This document shows positions 8,486-17,319 of a stretch of DNA of 64,000 nt, piece by piece. This DNA comes from Enterobacter vonholyi (lineage in GTDB: Bacteria; Pseudomonadota; Gammaproteobacteria; Enterobacterales; Enterobacteriaceae). The DNA lies in assembly GCF_008364555.1 (NCBI RefSeq), contig NZ_VTUC01000006.1, forward strand, positions 372,001 to 436,000. The letters are read 5' to 3'. The position numbers and the translations under genes were made by a program. The notes beneath the pieces were generated by a model. It had not been told where the DNA came from. It was given only the letters and a program-made list of their open reading frames with translations, and did no database searches. Position 1 is the first letter of the stretch. Every line of letters starts with the position of its first letter.

Positions 8486-9457
8486 ATGATGAATATTATG
8501 CATCCGGTACTGAGGCGTCTTGATTTAAACCTGCTGCCCGTTTTCGACGCGATTTACCGCCACCGCTCCGTTCGGCTGGCCGCTGACGAGCTGGCGATGA
8601 GCACATCGGCACTGAGCCATGCGCTGTCGCGTCTGCGTGCCACCCTGAATGACCCGCTGTTCTTCCGCGAAGGGCATCGCATGTCCCCCAGCGTGTATGC
8701 TTCTCAGCTCGCGCCTTCGATTGCTTCCGCACTGTCGTTTCTGAATCATGAGCTGACTCCGCAGCCGGAGTTTGATGCAGCCAGCAGTTCGGAGTGCTTA
8801 CAAATTGCGATAACGGACTTTACCGCGCTGTGCATTTTCCCGGCGCTGATGCACAAACTGCAGCTTGCGGCCCCGGGCTTGCGTTTCGAATTGCGCTATC
8901 TGCCTCACAGCCCGGCGCTGACGGAACTGCTGGCGGGCGAGGTGGATCTGGCGCTGGGCTTCAGCACTCAGGATGATATCCGGCACCCGGAGCTGGAAGA
9001 GATCGACTGGTTTGAAGATGAGTATGTGGTCATTAGCAACGCGCGCCGGACGCGGCTGACGCTGGAGGAGTATCTCGCTGCCCGACACCTGGTGGTGACG
9101 CCATGGAATGAGAAGCAGGGCGTTCTGGACGTGCGGCTGGAACAACTGGGCTATACCCGACAAATCGCGATCAAAACGCCGTCGATGCTCAGCGCACCGT
9201 TTATCGTAGCGGAAAGCGACCTGCTGATGGCCATCCCTCGATACGCCGCTGAGAAGCTGGTTGCGGCAGCAGGCCTGAGGATTTTTCCTTTACCGTTCTC
9301 GATACGCACGTTTGAAGTGAAAATTTACTCGCATAAACGCAGCGGCCAGCGGGGCGCAACGCGCTGGCTTCAGGAGGAGCTGCAAATGCTGGCGCAAAAT
9401 TCCATAAAGGCTTCGACTGCGGCGGGAGCAAGTCGACGTGAAGGCCGCGTGATATAG
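8486..9457 (+). CDS. LysR-type transcriptional regulator
   Basis: 323 residues. N-terminal winged helix (LDLNLLPVFDAIYRHRSVRLAADEL, then STSALSHALSRLRATLNDPLFFR) and a periplasmic-binding-like effector domain from about residue 95 (LQIAITDFTALCIFPAL). Starts at 8486, 8489 or 8498 are all possible, as no clear ribosome site is seen. The last 88 bp overlap a convergent LysR gene, and its final residues (NSIKASTAAGASRREGRVI) look unlike a normal LysR tail. It starts 91 bp from the divergent acetyltransferase, its likeliest target. Confidence 0.85.
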   Translation: MMNIMHPVLRRLDLNLLPVFDAIYRHRSVRLAADELAMSTSALSHALSRLRATLNDPLFFREGHRMSPSVYASQLAPSIASALSFLNHELTPQPEFDAASSSECLQIAITDFTALCIFPALMHKLQLAAPGLRFELRYLPHSPALTELLAGEVDLALGFSTQDDIRHPELEEIDWFEDEYVVISNARRTRLTLEEYLAARHLVVTPWNEKQGVLDVRLEQLGYTRQIAIKTPSMLSAPFIVAESDLLMAIPRYAAEKLVAAAGLRIFPLPFSIRTFEVKIYSHKRSGQRGATRWLQEELQMLAQNSIKASTAAGASRREGRVI

Positions 9458-10275
9458 AGAGGATAGGTTTCGCCCGGCCATTCCGGAAAAATTTCGACCA
9501 GCATTCCGTCAGCGATCAGCTGTTCAACGCTGAGTGAAAGCACCTGGGCAATGCCAACGCCACTTACGCAGGACTGAACCATCAGATCGACATCGGTTGT
9601 GGTGAGATGGCCACGGGTTTCAACCGTCAGAACTTCCCGACCACGGCGGAATTCCCATTCGAACGGCTTACCGCGGCGAGGATCGATAAACTGGATGCAC
9701 TCATGACTCTTCAACGCTTCAGGATGCCCCGGTCGCCCGTGCCGTTCCAGATAGGCCGGTGATGCTACCGTCAGCACGCGTGTCTTTAACAACAATTTTG
9801 ACGTAATAGTCGAGGGGAGTTGCGGCCCAAAACGCACCGCAACATCTATTCCCTCCGTCACTAAATCCCCGACGTCCGGTTGCTGGACCACTGTCAGTTC
9901 CAGTTCCGGATGACGTTCGCGTAACAGCGGCAGGTTCGGCGCCAAAATATGTCGGGCAAATATTGGATTAAGACTGACCCTTAATGTACCCCGAACAGCC
10001 ACGGCGGCACCGGAGACGTAGCTCGCTGCAACTTCGATACCTTCCAGATGCGGCGCGGCGCGCTCATACAAAGCCCGACCTTCATTCGTCAGGTTCAAGG
10101 TACGCGTAGTCCGGTTCAGCAAGCGCACGCCTAGCCTCTCTTCAAGCCTGTCTATCGATCTGCTGACGCCAGACGCTGACAGCCCCAGCACCTCGCCAGC
10201 GCGGCTGAAGCTGCCCGCCTCTACCACCGCGGCCAACACGCTTAATCCTGACAGTAACCGTCCGTCAAAACTCAT
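9370..10275 (-). CDS. LysR-type transcriptional regulator, divergent to an amidohydrolase cluster
   Basis: 301 residues, of the single-domain-metabolite AaeR/YafC-like type. DNA-binding part FSRAGEVLGLSASGVSRSID with LNRTTRTLNLTNEG, then effector domain (VRGTLRVSLNPIFARHILAP; GIDVAVRFG; SHECIQF). Transcribed away from the amidohydrolase-MFS-SDR genes with 169 bp between start codons, so it is probably their regulator (inference). The 3' end overlaps the neighbouring convergent LysR gene by 88 bp. Confidence 0.88.
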   Translation of the reverse strand: MSFDGRLLSGLSVLAAVVEAGSFSRAGEVLGLSASGVSRSIDRLEERLGVRLLNRTTRTLNLTNEGRALYERAAPHLEGIEVAASYVSGAAVAVRGTLRVSLNPIFARHILAPNLPLLRERHPELELTVVQQPDVGDLVTEGIDVAVRFGPQLPSTITSKLLLKTRVLTVASPAYLERHGRPGHPEALKSHECIQFIDPRRGKPFEWEFRRGREVLTVETRGHLTTTDVDLMVQSCVSGVGIAQVLSLSVEQLIADGMLVEIFPEWPGETYPLYITRPSRRLAPAAVEAFMEFCASICSSS

Positions 10276-10291
10276 TCCCGCTCACCTTTGA

Positions 10292-10328
10292 CTTTATGCA
10301 AATATAATTTGAATAAAGCTACCTTTAT
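10292..10328. promoter_or_regulatory. CTTTAT/ATAAAG repeats between divergent LysR and amidohydrolase
   Basis: CTTTAT at 10292-10297, its inverse ATAAAG at 10313-10318, and CTTTAT again at 10323-10328, in an AT-rich stretch. The arrangement fits a LysR recognition plus activation site, but no binding is shown. Confidence 0.4.
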
Positions 10329-10444
10329 CAAAGATGGCGCGCAACCTATTGTGTCAGCCAATTCGTTGCGAAGAGCAATTTTCACGATCGTCGTCCTGGC
10401 GAACCGCGCAACGAACGGCACCACTTAACCCTGAGGAACATGAA

Positions 10445-11767
10445 ATGACAACGACGCGCACACTTTTTAAAGGCGGCATCATCCTGACCCTGGATGCTGA
10501 CGTACCCAATCTCTCCGTGGGCGATGTGCTTGTGCAGGACGACCGGATAGCGGCTGTCGGCCCGGATTTGCATGCGGATGAAGCCCATGTGATTGACGCC
10601 ACCGATCATATTGTTATGCCTGGCCTGATTGATGCCCATCACCACGCGTGGCTTGGGGTTATGCGCCGCATGATGCCGGACGTCGACGATCTTTTTGCTT
10701 ACATTGATGTCGTCGCAGAGAAACTGGGCAAACACTATCGTCCACTGGACATGTACCTGAGTACCATGCTCACGGCACTTGCCTCACTGGACGCTGGTAT
10801 CACGACCATTATTGATGCCTGCCACAACTCGCGCAGCCCCGAGCACACTGATGCAGCACTAGATGCTCTAAAGGAGAGCGGCATCCGGGCGTTACATATG
10901 GTTGGTGCGGCAATGGATAAAGAAGCTCCATCGGCGCATTTGCCTGCCGATTTGGAGCGACTGTCGCGAGGCTGGAATACAAATGACAGCCTTGTGCAGG
11001 TTGGTCTGTTTGGTCAGCTCAATCTTGACTGGTGGGAGATCGCACGCAAGCTCGACATGCGCATTCTGACTGAATTCATCGGCGATCTCGCTAACCTCGG
11101 CCCTGAGTTTGCCAGACCGGGCGTACTGGGCACGGATAACATCTTCAATCACTGCTCAAGAGTTCCTCAGGATACGTGGAAGCTGCTGGCCGATGCACGG
11201 GTCAACGTCACGGTCAATCCACGTTCGGATGCGTTATTTGGTTTCGACGATGAAACCTTTGCTTACCAGCAGGCTGTTGATAACGGCTTAACCCCGGCGC
11301 TGGGCATCGACCTGGATACTGCGTTTGGCAGCGATATGTTCGGAGAAATGCACGCGCTGTTCGGTCAGCAGCGATCGGCTATGCGCTACCGTCGCTTCCG
11401 TGGCGAGGAGAACGTGCCATCTCCCATTACGGCAGAGGCGGTCCTTAAGGCGGCAACTGTGAATGGTGCGCGAGCGGCCGGACTTGAGGACCAGATTGGG
11501 ACCCTTACGCCAGGAAAGCAGGCCGACATTATCATGATTCGTACTAACGGCGTCGCCGTTTTCCCCGTGACCAACGCGATCGGCACTGTTGTGCAGGCGA
11601 TTGAACGGTCTGATGTGGATACCGTGATGGTGGCTGGCCAGCTGCGCAAGCGTGCGGGCAAATTAACGGGCATCGATCTGGCGTCGCTGAGTGCGGATAT
11701 CATCCGCTCTCGCGATTACCTGCTCAAAGCCAGCGGCTATCACGCCGATCTCTTTACAGCATCTTGA
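10445..11767 (+). CDS. Metal-dependent amidohydrolase (ATZ/TRZ, deaminase-like)
   Basis: 440 residues from the ATG preceded by GAGGAA; the open frame extends 37 codons further upstream without family character. Beta-sandwich start FKGGIILTLDAD, then the metal motif GLIDAHHHAWLG (HxH), a later histidine in IFNHCSRVP and an aspartate in LGIDLDTAFGSD, in the order of the 8-oxoguanine/atrazine/cytosine deaminase branch. C-terminal GTLTPGKQADIIMI closes the sandwich domain. Substrate is unknown. First gene of a probable three-gene unit with an MFS transporter and an SDR. Confidence 0.85.
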   Translation: MTTTRTLFKGGIILTLDADVPNLSVGDVLVQDDRIAAVGPDLHADEAHVIDATDHIVMPGLIDAHHHAWLGVMRRMMPDVDDLFAYIDVVAEKLGKHYRPLDMYLSTMLTALASLDAGITTIIDACHNSRSPEHTDAALDALKESGIRALHMVGAAMDKEAPSAHLPADLERLSRGWNTNDSLVQVGLFGQLNLDWWEIARKLDMRILTEFIGDLANLGPEFARPGVLGTDNIFNHCSRVPQDTWKLLADARVNVTVNPRSDALFGFDDETFAYQQAVDNGLTPALGIDLDTAFGSDMFGEMHALFGQQRSAMRYRRFRGEENVPSPITAEAVLKAATVNGARAAGLEDQIGTLTPGKQADIIMIRTNGVAVFPVTNAIGTVVQAIERSDVDTVMVAGQLRKRAGKLTGIDLASLSADIIRSRDYLLKASGYHADLFTAS

Positions 11768-11833
11768 TAACTGAGCGGCCCGACACTCCGGGCCGTTCAA
11801 CTCTCTCACGCCTGTATCATCAAGGAGAATTTG

Positions 11834-13024
11834 ATGGAAGCCCACGTCATAAAGCGGCTAGCGGAGGATAATACTCTGCCCGTGCTTCTTCCCCGCCCGG
11901 CAACGGGCGTTATCGCCGCGCTATTTTTTGGCTATCTGGCCGTCGGACTGCCGTTGCCGGTGATTCCTTTGTTCATCCATGGCCATCTCGGCTTTAGCAA
12001 CGTCGTGGTGGGACTGGTAATAGGCATCCAGTTCCTGGCAACGGTGCTCACTCGCGGCTACGCCGGACGGATTACCGACCAGAAGGGCGGCAAACGCTCC
12101 GCGCTTCAGGGCGCGATCCTTTCGGCGCTGGCTGGAGGACTCTATCTGGTCGCTTCAGCAACGGACCTTTCACCCACAGCGACACTTTGCATTGTTATCG
12201 CAGGGCGTCTGATGGCCGGGTTTGGCGAAAGCCAGTTCGTGACGGGATGCGTGTCATGGGCAATTGCCTCCGTTGGCCCTCAGCGCGCCGGGATGTCTAT
12301 GTCGTGGACTGGCATCGCAATGTTTGCGGCACTTTCAATCGGTGCTCCTGTTGGAATGGCCTTTTATCAGCATTACAGCCTCGCGACGGCGATGATTGCC
12401 TGTATTGCTTCACCGCTATTGGCCACGCTGATTGCATTAGGTACTACATCATATAGATCGCCAGGAGGTCCGCGGCTGCCATTCCATCGCGTAGTAGGGC
12501 GCATCTGGCGCGAAGGTCTGGGATTGATGCTGCAGGGTGTCGGGCTTACCGCTTTTGCCTCATTGTACTTTGCAGCACATCACTGGCAGAACGCTGGACT
12601 GGTAATGACTGCCTTTGGCCTCGGTTTTATTTTTGTTCGCCTCGCCTTCGGGCATCTGCCAGATCGGCTGGGCGGCTACCGCGTTGCGGTATGGTCCCTG
12701 GTGGTTGAAGCTCTCGGTCAGGCAATGTTGTGGCTGGGCTCAAACGAAGGGGTGGCGCTTGCCGGCGCTTTGGTCACCGGGTTGGGCTGTGCGCTGGTAT
12801 TCCCCGCGCTGGGCGTTGAAGCCTTAAGACGCGTTCCACAAGCCAACCGCGGCAGTGCAATGGGCGCATTCGTTGCCTTTCTGGATGTCGCTTATGGAAT
12901 CGCCGGGCCTGTAGCTGGCCTGATCGCCGGCCAGTTTAGTTATGCCGCTGTATATCTGTCTGGTGCAGTCTGTGCGCTGCTGGGGGCGCTGATTGCGAGC
13001 GCGTCTCGCATGCAGCAATCCTGA
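11834..13024 (+). CDS. MFS transporter, YfcJ/YhhS family
   Basis: 396 residues and about 12 membrane segments. The start ATG follows GGAG by 6 bp. GVIAALFFGYLAVGLPLPVI and GIQFLATVLTRGYAGRITDQ are close to E. coli YfcJ as I recall it. Exporter/importer role and substrate are not established for the family. It sits 66 bp after the amidohydrolase and 55 bp before the SDR, so it probably moves that enzyme's substrate or product (inference). Confidence 0.85.
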   Translation: MEAHVIKRLAEDNTLPVLLPRPATGVIAALFFGYLAVGLPLPVIPLFIHGHLGFSNVVVGLVIGIQFLATVLTRGYAGRITDQKGGKRSALQGAILSALAGGLYLVASATDLSPTATLCIVIAGRLMAGFGESQFVTGCVSWAIASVGPQRAGMSMSWTGIAMFAALSIGAPVGMAFYQHYSLATAMIACIASPLLATLIALGTTSYRSPGGPRLPFHRVVGRIWREGLGLMLQGVGLTAFASLYFAAHHWQNAGLVMTAFGLGFIFVRLAFGHLPDRLGGYRVAVWSLVVEALGQAMLWLGSNEGVALAGALVTGLGCALVFPALGVEALRRVPQANRGSAMGAFVAFLDVAYGIAGPVAGLIAGQFSYAAVYLSGAVCALLGALIASASRMQQS

Positions 13025-13079
13025 ATAAACATCCGAGCCGGTAGCCCTTGCTGTCGGTTTAATAATCTGGAGAAATTAT

Positions 13080-13850
13080 ATGTCACGCATTTTCATCTCC
13101 GGTTCGTCTACAGGCCTCGGCCTGATGGCAGCCGAACTGCTGGTTCAACAAGGACATCAGGTTGTATTGCACGCGCGTAATGCCAACCGTGCTGAAGATG
13201 CCCTGCGCACCTTACCCCAGGCTGAAGCTGTCGTTGTAGGTGACCTGGAGACCATTGCCGGTGCCAGGGAAACGGCTTTATGCGTCAACGAACTGGGGCA
13301 TTTCGATGCCGTCATCCACAATGCTGCCGTTGGCTACAACGAAGCGTATCGCGTGACCCGCGACGGGCTGCCGCATGTTTTCGCGATCAACACGCTCTCG
13401 GCTTACATACTTACCGCGTTGATTGAACGTCCGCAGCGCCTCGTCTATCTGAGTTCGGGTATGCATCATCATGCCCGGGAAAACCTGGATGATATTCTCT
13501 GGCAAAAACGTCGCTGGAATGGTGCTGACGCCTATGCTGAGAGCAAATTATATGACGCTATGCTGGCTTTTGCTCTGGCGCGTCGCTGGCGTAACGTGCG
13601 GATCAACAGCCTGGAGCCTGGCTGGGTGCCGACAAAAATGGGTGGGCCGCACGCTCCGGACGATATGGACCTGGCACATCTCACTCAGGCATGGCTCGCA
13701 GCCAGCCATGATTCTGCGGCTGATGTGACGGGCAAATATTTCTACCACATGAAGCGCATGGCCGCTAATCCACAGGCTCTCAATGCGGCATTGCAGGATC
13801 GTCTCATTGATATATGTACTGAGATTTCAGGGATAACGCTGCCGGAGTAA
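13080..13850 (+). CDS. Short-chain dehydrogenase/reductase
   Basis: 256 residues. Rossmann glycine motif SGSSTGLG at 7-14, the NAA motif in VIHNAAVG, catalytic Ser in LVYLSSGMHHH and YAESK (YxxxK). After the active site, LEPGWVPTKMGG is the usual PG motif. Third gene of the amidohydrolase-MFS-SDR set behind the divergent LysR regulator. Confidence 0.85.
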   Translation: MSRIFISGSSTGLGLMAAELLVQQGHQVVLHARNANRAEDALRTLPQAEAVVVGDLETIAGARETALCVNELGHFDAVIHNAAVGYNEAYRVTRDGLPHVFAINTLSAYILTALIERPQRLVYLSSGMHHHARENLDDILWQKRRWNGADAYAESKLYDAMLAFALARRWRNVRINSLEPGWVPTKMGGPHAPDDMDLAHLTQAWLAASHDSAADVTGKYFYHMKRMAANPQALNAALQDRLIDICTEISGITLPE

Positions 13851-13922
13851 TACGTAACGTTAACAAAATGTGTGTTAACTATAAAAACAGAGTGTTTACA
13901 TTATATCAATAATAAATGTACC

Positions 13923-13939
13923 ATACCCCCCTATAGTAT
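13923..13939. promoter_or_regulatory. FrmR-type operator
   Basis: ATACCCCCCTATAGTAT, a C-tract flanked by an inverted ATA/TAT pattern, 11 bp before the frmR start. FrmR and other CsoR/RcnR-family repressors bind sites of this form; formaldehyde releases FrmR. Confidence 0.75.
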
Positions 13940-13950
13940 CAGGAGGGCGT

Positions 13951-14226
13951 ATGCCGCATTCACCCGAAGATAAAAAACGTATTCTTACCCGCGTCCGGCG
14001 CATTCGGGGCCAGGTAGATGCCCTTGAACGCGCGCTGGAGTCGGGCGATCCCTGTCTGGCCATCCTGCAGCAAATTGCCGCCGTGCGCGGGGCTGCCAAT
14101 GGCCTGATGGGCGAAATGGTTGAGATTCACCTCAAAGATGAGCTGGTAGCGGGGGAAACCACGCCGGATCAGCGTGCCGTACGCATGGCGGAAGTCGGCC
14201 ATTTACTGCGCTCTTATCTAAAATAA
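13951..14226 (+). CDS. frmR: Formaldehyde-sensing repressor FrmR
   Basis: 91 residues, exactly the length of E. coli FrmR, all-helical CsoR/RcnR fold. The formaldehyde-reactive residues of the family are in place: Pro2 (after Met removal) and Cys35 in GDPCLAIL; His60 (EIHLKDEL) is also conserved. Strong ribosome site AGGAGG. It represses its own operon with frmA, which begins 30 bp downstream. Confidence 0.93.
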   Translation: MPHSPEDKKRILTRVRRIRGQVDALERALESGDPCLAILQQIAAVRGAANGLMGEMVEIHLKDELVAGETTPDQRAVRMAEVGHLLRSYLK

Positions 14227-15375
<1,149 letters not shown>

Positions 15376-15382
15376 CTCTTCT

Positions 15383-15411
15383 GCCAGCGGTTTTTCGCCG
15401 CTGGCATTTCT
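15383..15411 (+). terminator. Intrinsic terminator of frmRA
   Basis: 8-bp stem GCCAGCGG / CCGCTGGC with a TTTTTCG loop, followed by ATTTCTTT, 8 bp after the frmA stop. Confidence 0.75.
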
Positions 15412-15456
15412 TTAATAATCTTCTCTAAAGTGTGACCAGTGCGGCGTTTTTAGCCG

Positions 15457-15483
15457 TAATCTAAATCTCTGCCGTGCCGATGA
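15457..15483 (+). promoter_or_regulatory. Sigma-28 (FliA) flagellar-class promoter
   Basis: TAAT, 15 bp, GCCGATGA: one mismatch in each half from the enteric FliA consensus TAAA-N15-GCCGATAA, at exact spacing, 53 bp before the chemoreceptor start. Confidence 0.75.
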
Positions 15484-15535
15484 CTATTTAACAGGCGTGT
15501 TTTTACGCATCTTACCTACAAGAGAGTCGACGGTC

Positions 15536-17230
15536 ATGGACAACACTACTTCGATGCTGGCGCAGCGCAAGCTGGGCTTCTTGCATCACATCAGGCTGGT
15601 TCCGCTGTTTTCCTCCATTCTCGGTGGCATTATTCTTCTGTTTGCCTTGAGCTCGGGTCTGGCAGGGTATTTCCTGCTGCAGGCCGATAACGATCAGCAG
15701 GATGTCACATCCGAAATTCAGGTGCGTATGGGGCTGTCGAACAGCTCAAACCATCTGCGAACCGCGCGTATCAATCTGATCCACGCCGGTGCGGCAAGCC
15801 GTATCGCAGAGATGGATGCGATGAAGCAGAACATCAGCGAGGCGGAAACACGCATTAAGCAGTCTCAGGATAGCTTTACCGCCTACATGAATCGCGCCGT
15901 GCGTACCGCCGAGGGCGCAGCGCTGGATGCGGAGCTTAAGACCCGGTATGACGCCTATATCGCGGGCATGCAGCCGATGGTGAAATTCGCCAAAAACGGC
16001 ATGTTCGAGGCGATTATCAACCATGAAAACGAAACGGCGCGTCCGCTGGACGACGCTTACAACGCCGTACTGCTGAAGGCAATTAAAATCCGTACTGACC
16101 GTGCCAATGCGCTAACGGCGCAGGCACACAGCCGCACGCAGCTGGGCCTGATGTTTATGGTGGGCGCGTTTGCGCTGGCGCTGGTGCTGACGGCGATGAC
16201 CTTTGTCGTGCTGCGCCGCACGGTAATCAATCCGCTGCAGCGTGCAGCGAAACGTATCGAGAATATCGCTAAGGGCGACCTGACGATGCCGGACGACGTG
16301 GCGGGGCGCAGCGAAATTGGTCGCCTGACGCGCGATCTGCAAACCATGCAGCACTCGCTTGAAAACACCGTAGGCACTGTTCGTCAGGGGGCGGAGGAGA
16401 TCTACCGCGGCACCAGCGAGATTTCAGCCGGTAACACCGACCTCTCTTCCCGTACCGAGCAGCAGGCCGCAGCCATTGAGCAAACTGCCGCGAGCATGGA
16501 ACAGCTCACCGCGACGGTGAAGCAGAACGCCGATAACGCCCATCACGCCAGCAAGCTGGCGGAAGATGCCTCCGGTAAAGCCAGTCGCGGCGGTCAGATG
16601 GTTTCCGGCGTGGTGAAAACCATGGGCAATATCTCCAGCAGCTCGAAGAAGATCTCTGAAATCACCGCCGTGATTAACAGCATTGCCTTCCAGACCAATA
16701 TCCTGGCGCTTAACGCGGCGGTAGAAGCGGCGCGGGCGGGCGAGCAGGGGCGCGGATTTGCCGTGGTGGCAAGTGAAGTGCGCACTCTGGCAAGCCGCAG
16801 CGCGAATGCCGCAAAAGAGATCGAAAGCCTGATCAATGAATCCGTTTCGCTGATCGACCAGGGTTCCGGCGAGGTTGTCGCCGCCGGTAACACTATGAAT
16901 GAAATCGTTGAAGCGGTTAAACGCGTGACCGACATCATGCTGGAGATTGCCGCAGCGTCCGACGAGCAGAGCCGCGGTATTGTCCAGGTGAGCCAGGCGA
17001 TTTCTGAGATGGATAAAGTGACCCAGCAGAACGCCTCGCTGGTGGAAGAAGCCTCCGCGGCGGCGGCTTCTCTGGAAGAACAGGGCGCGCGTCTGACCGA
17101 GGCGGTCGGGGCGTTTCGGTTGAGCAGCAAGACACAGGGGCGCACTCAACCGCAGAACTCCGCAGCGGTAAAACCGGCTGCACTACGTCCGGCGGTAGCA
17201 GATAGCGGGGATAACTGGGAGACGTTCTGA
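15536..17230 (+). CDS. Methyl-accepting chemotaxis protein, Tsr/Tar type
   Basis: 564 residues from the ATG ([10 protein letters not shown]). Two membrane segments (about 22-45 and 200-225) enclose a four-helix periplasmic ligand domain, followed by HAMP and the coiled-coil signalling domain containing the conserved hairpin tip [20 protein letters not shown]. The C-terminus ends NWETF, the pentapeptide that tethers CheR and CheB in enteric high-abundance receptors, so it should be self-sufficient for adaptation. The ligand is not predictable. Expression from a sigma-28 promoter fits flagellar class III control. Confidence 0.92.
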   Translation: MDNTTSMLAQRKLGFLHHIRLVPLFSSILGGIILLFALSSGLAGYFLLQADNDQQDVTSEIQVRMGLSNSSNHLRTARINLIHAGAASRIAEMDAMKQNISEAETRIKQSQDSFTAYMNRAVRTAEGAALDAELKTRYDAYIAGMQPMVKFAKNGMFEAIINHENETARPLDDAYNAVLLKAIKIRTDRANALTAQAHSRTQLGLMFMVGAFALALVLTAMTFVVLRRTVINPLQRAAKRIENIAKGDLTMPDDVAGRSEIGRLTRDLQTMQHSLENTVGTVRQGAEEIYRGTSEISAGNTDLSSRTEQQAAAIEQTAASMEQLTATVKQNADNAHHASKLAEDASGKASRGGQMVSGVVKTMGNISSSSKKISEITAVINSIAFQTNILALNAAVEAARAGEQGRGFAVVASEVRTLASRSANAAKEIESLINESVSLIDQGSGEVVAAGNTMNEIVEAVKRVTDIMLEIAAASDEQSRGIVQVSQAISEMDKVTQQNASLVEEASAAAASLEEQGARLTEAVGAFRLSSKTQGRTQPQNSAAVKPAALRPAVADSGDNWETF

Positions 17231-17242
17231 GTCGACAGCCGC

Positions 17243-17272
17243 GTCGGGTGGCGCTTCGCTTACCCAACCTAC
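17243..17272. repeat. REP-like palindromic element
   Basis: GTCGGGTGGCGCTTCGCTTA followed by CCCAACCTAC, a close variant of the enterobacterial REP unit, in the gap between the chemoreceptor and gcd. Confidence 0.7.
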
Positions 17273-17290
17273 AAAAACTGACCTACAAAA

Positions 17291-17313
17291 AAGGGACCTT
17301 TCGGTCCCTTTTT
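17291..17313. terminator. Bidirectional intrinsic terminator
   Basis: AAGGGACC-TTTC-GGTCCCTT with a T run on the right and an A run on the left, between the convergent chemoreceptor and gcd. Confidence 0.85.
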
Positions 17314-17319
17314 CACATC

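Noticed and set aside
13851-13950. frmB or another small gene next to frmR
   Set aside because: The gap is short, AT-rich and holds only the operator and promoter.
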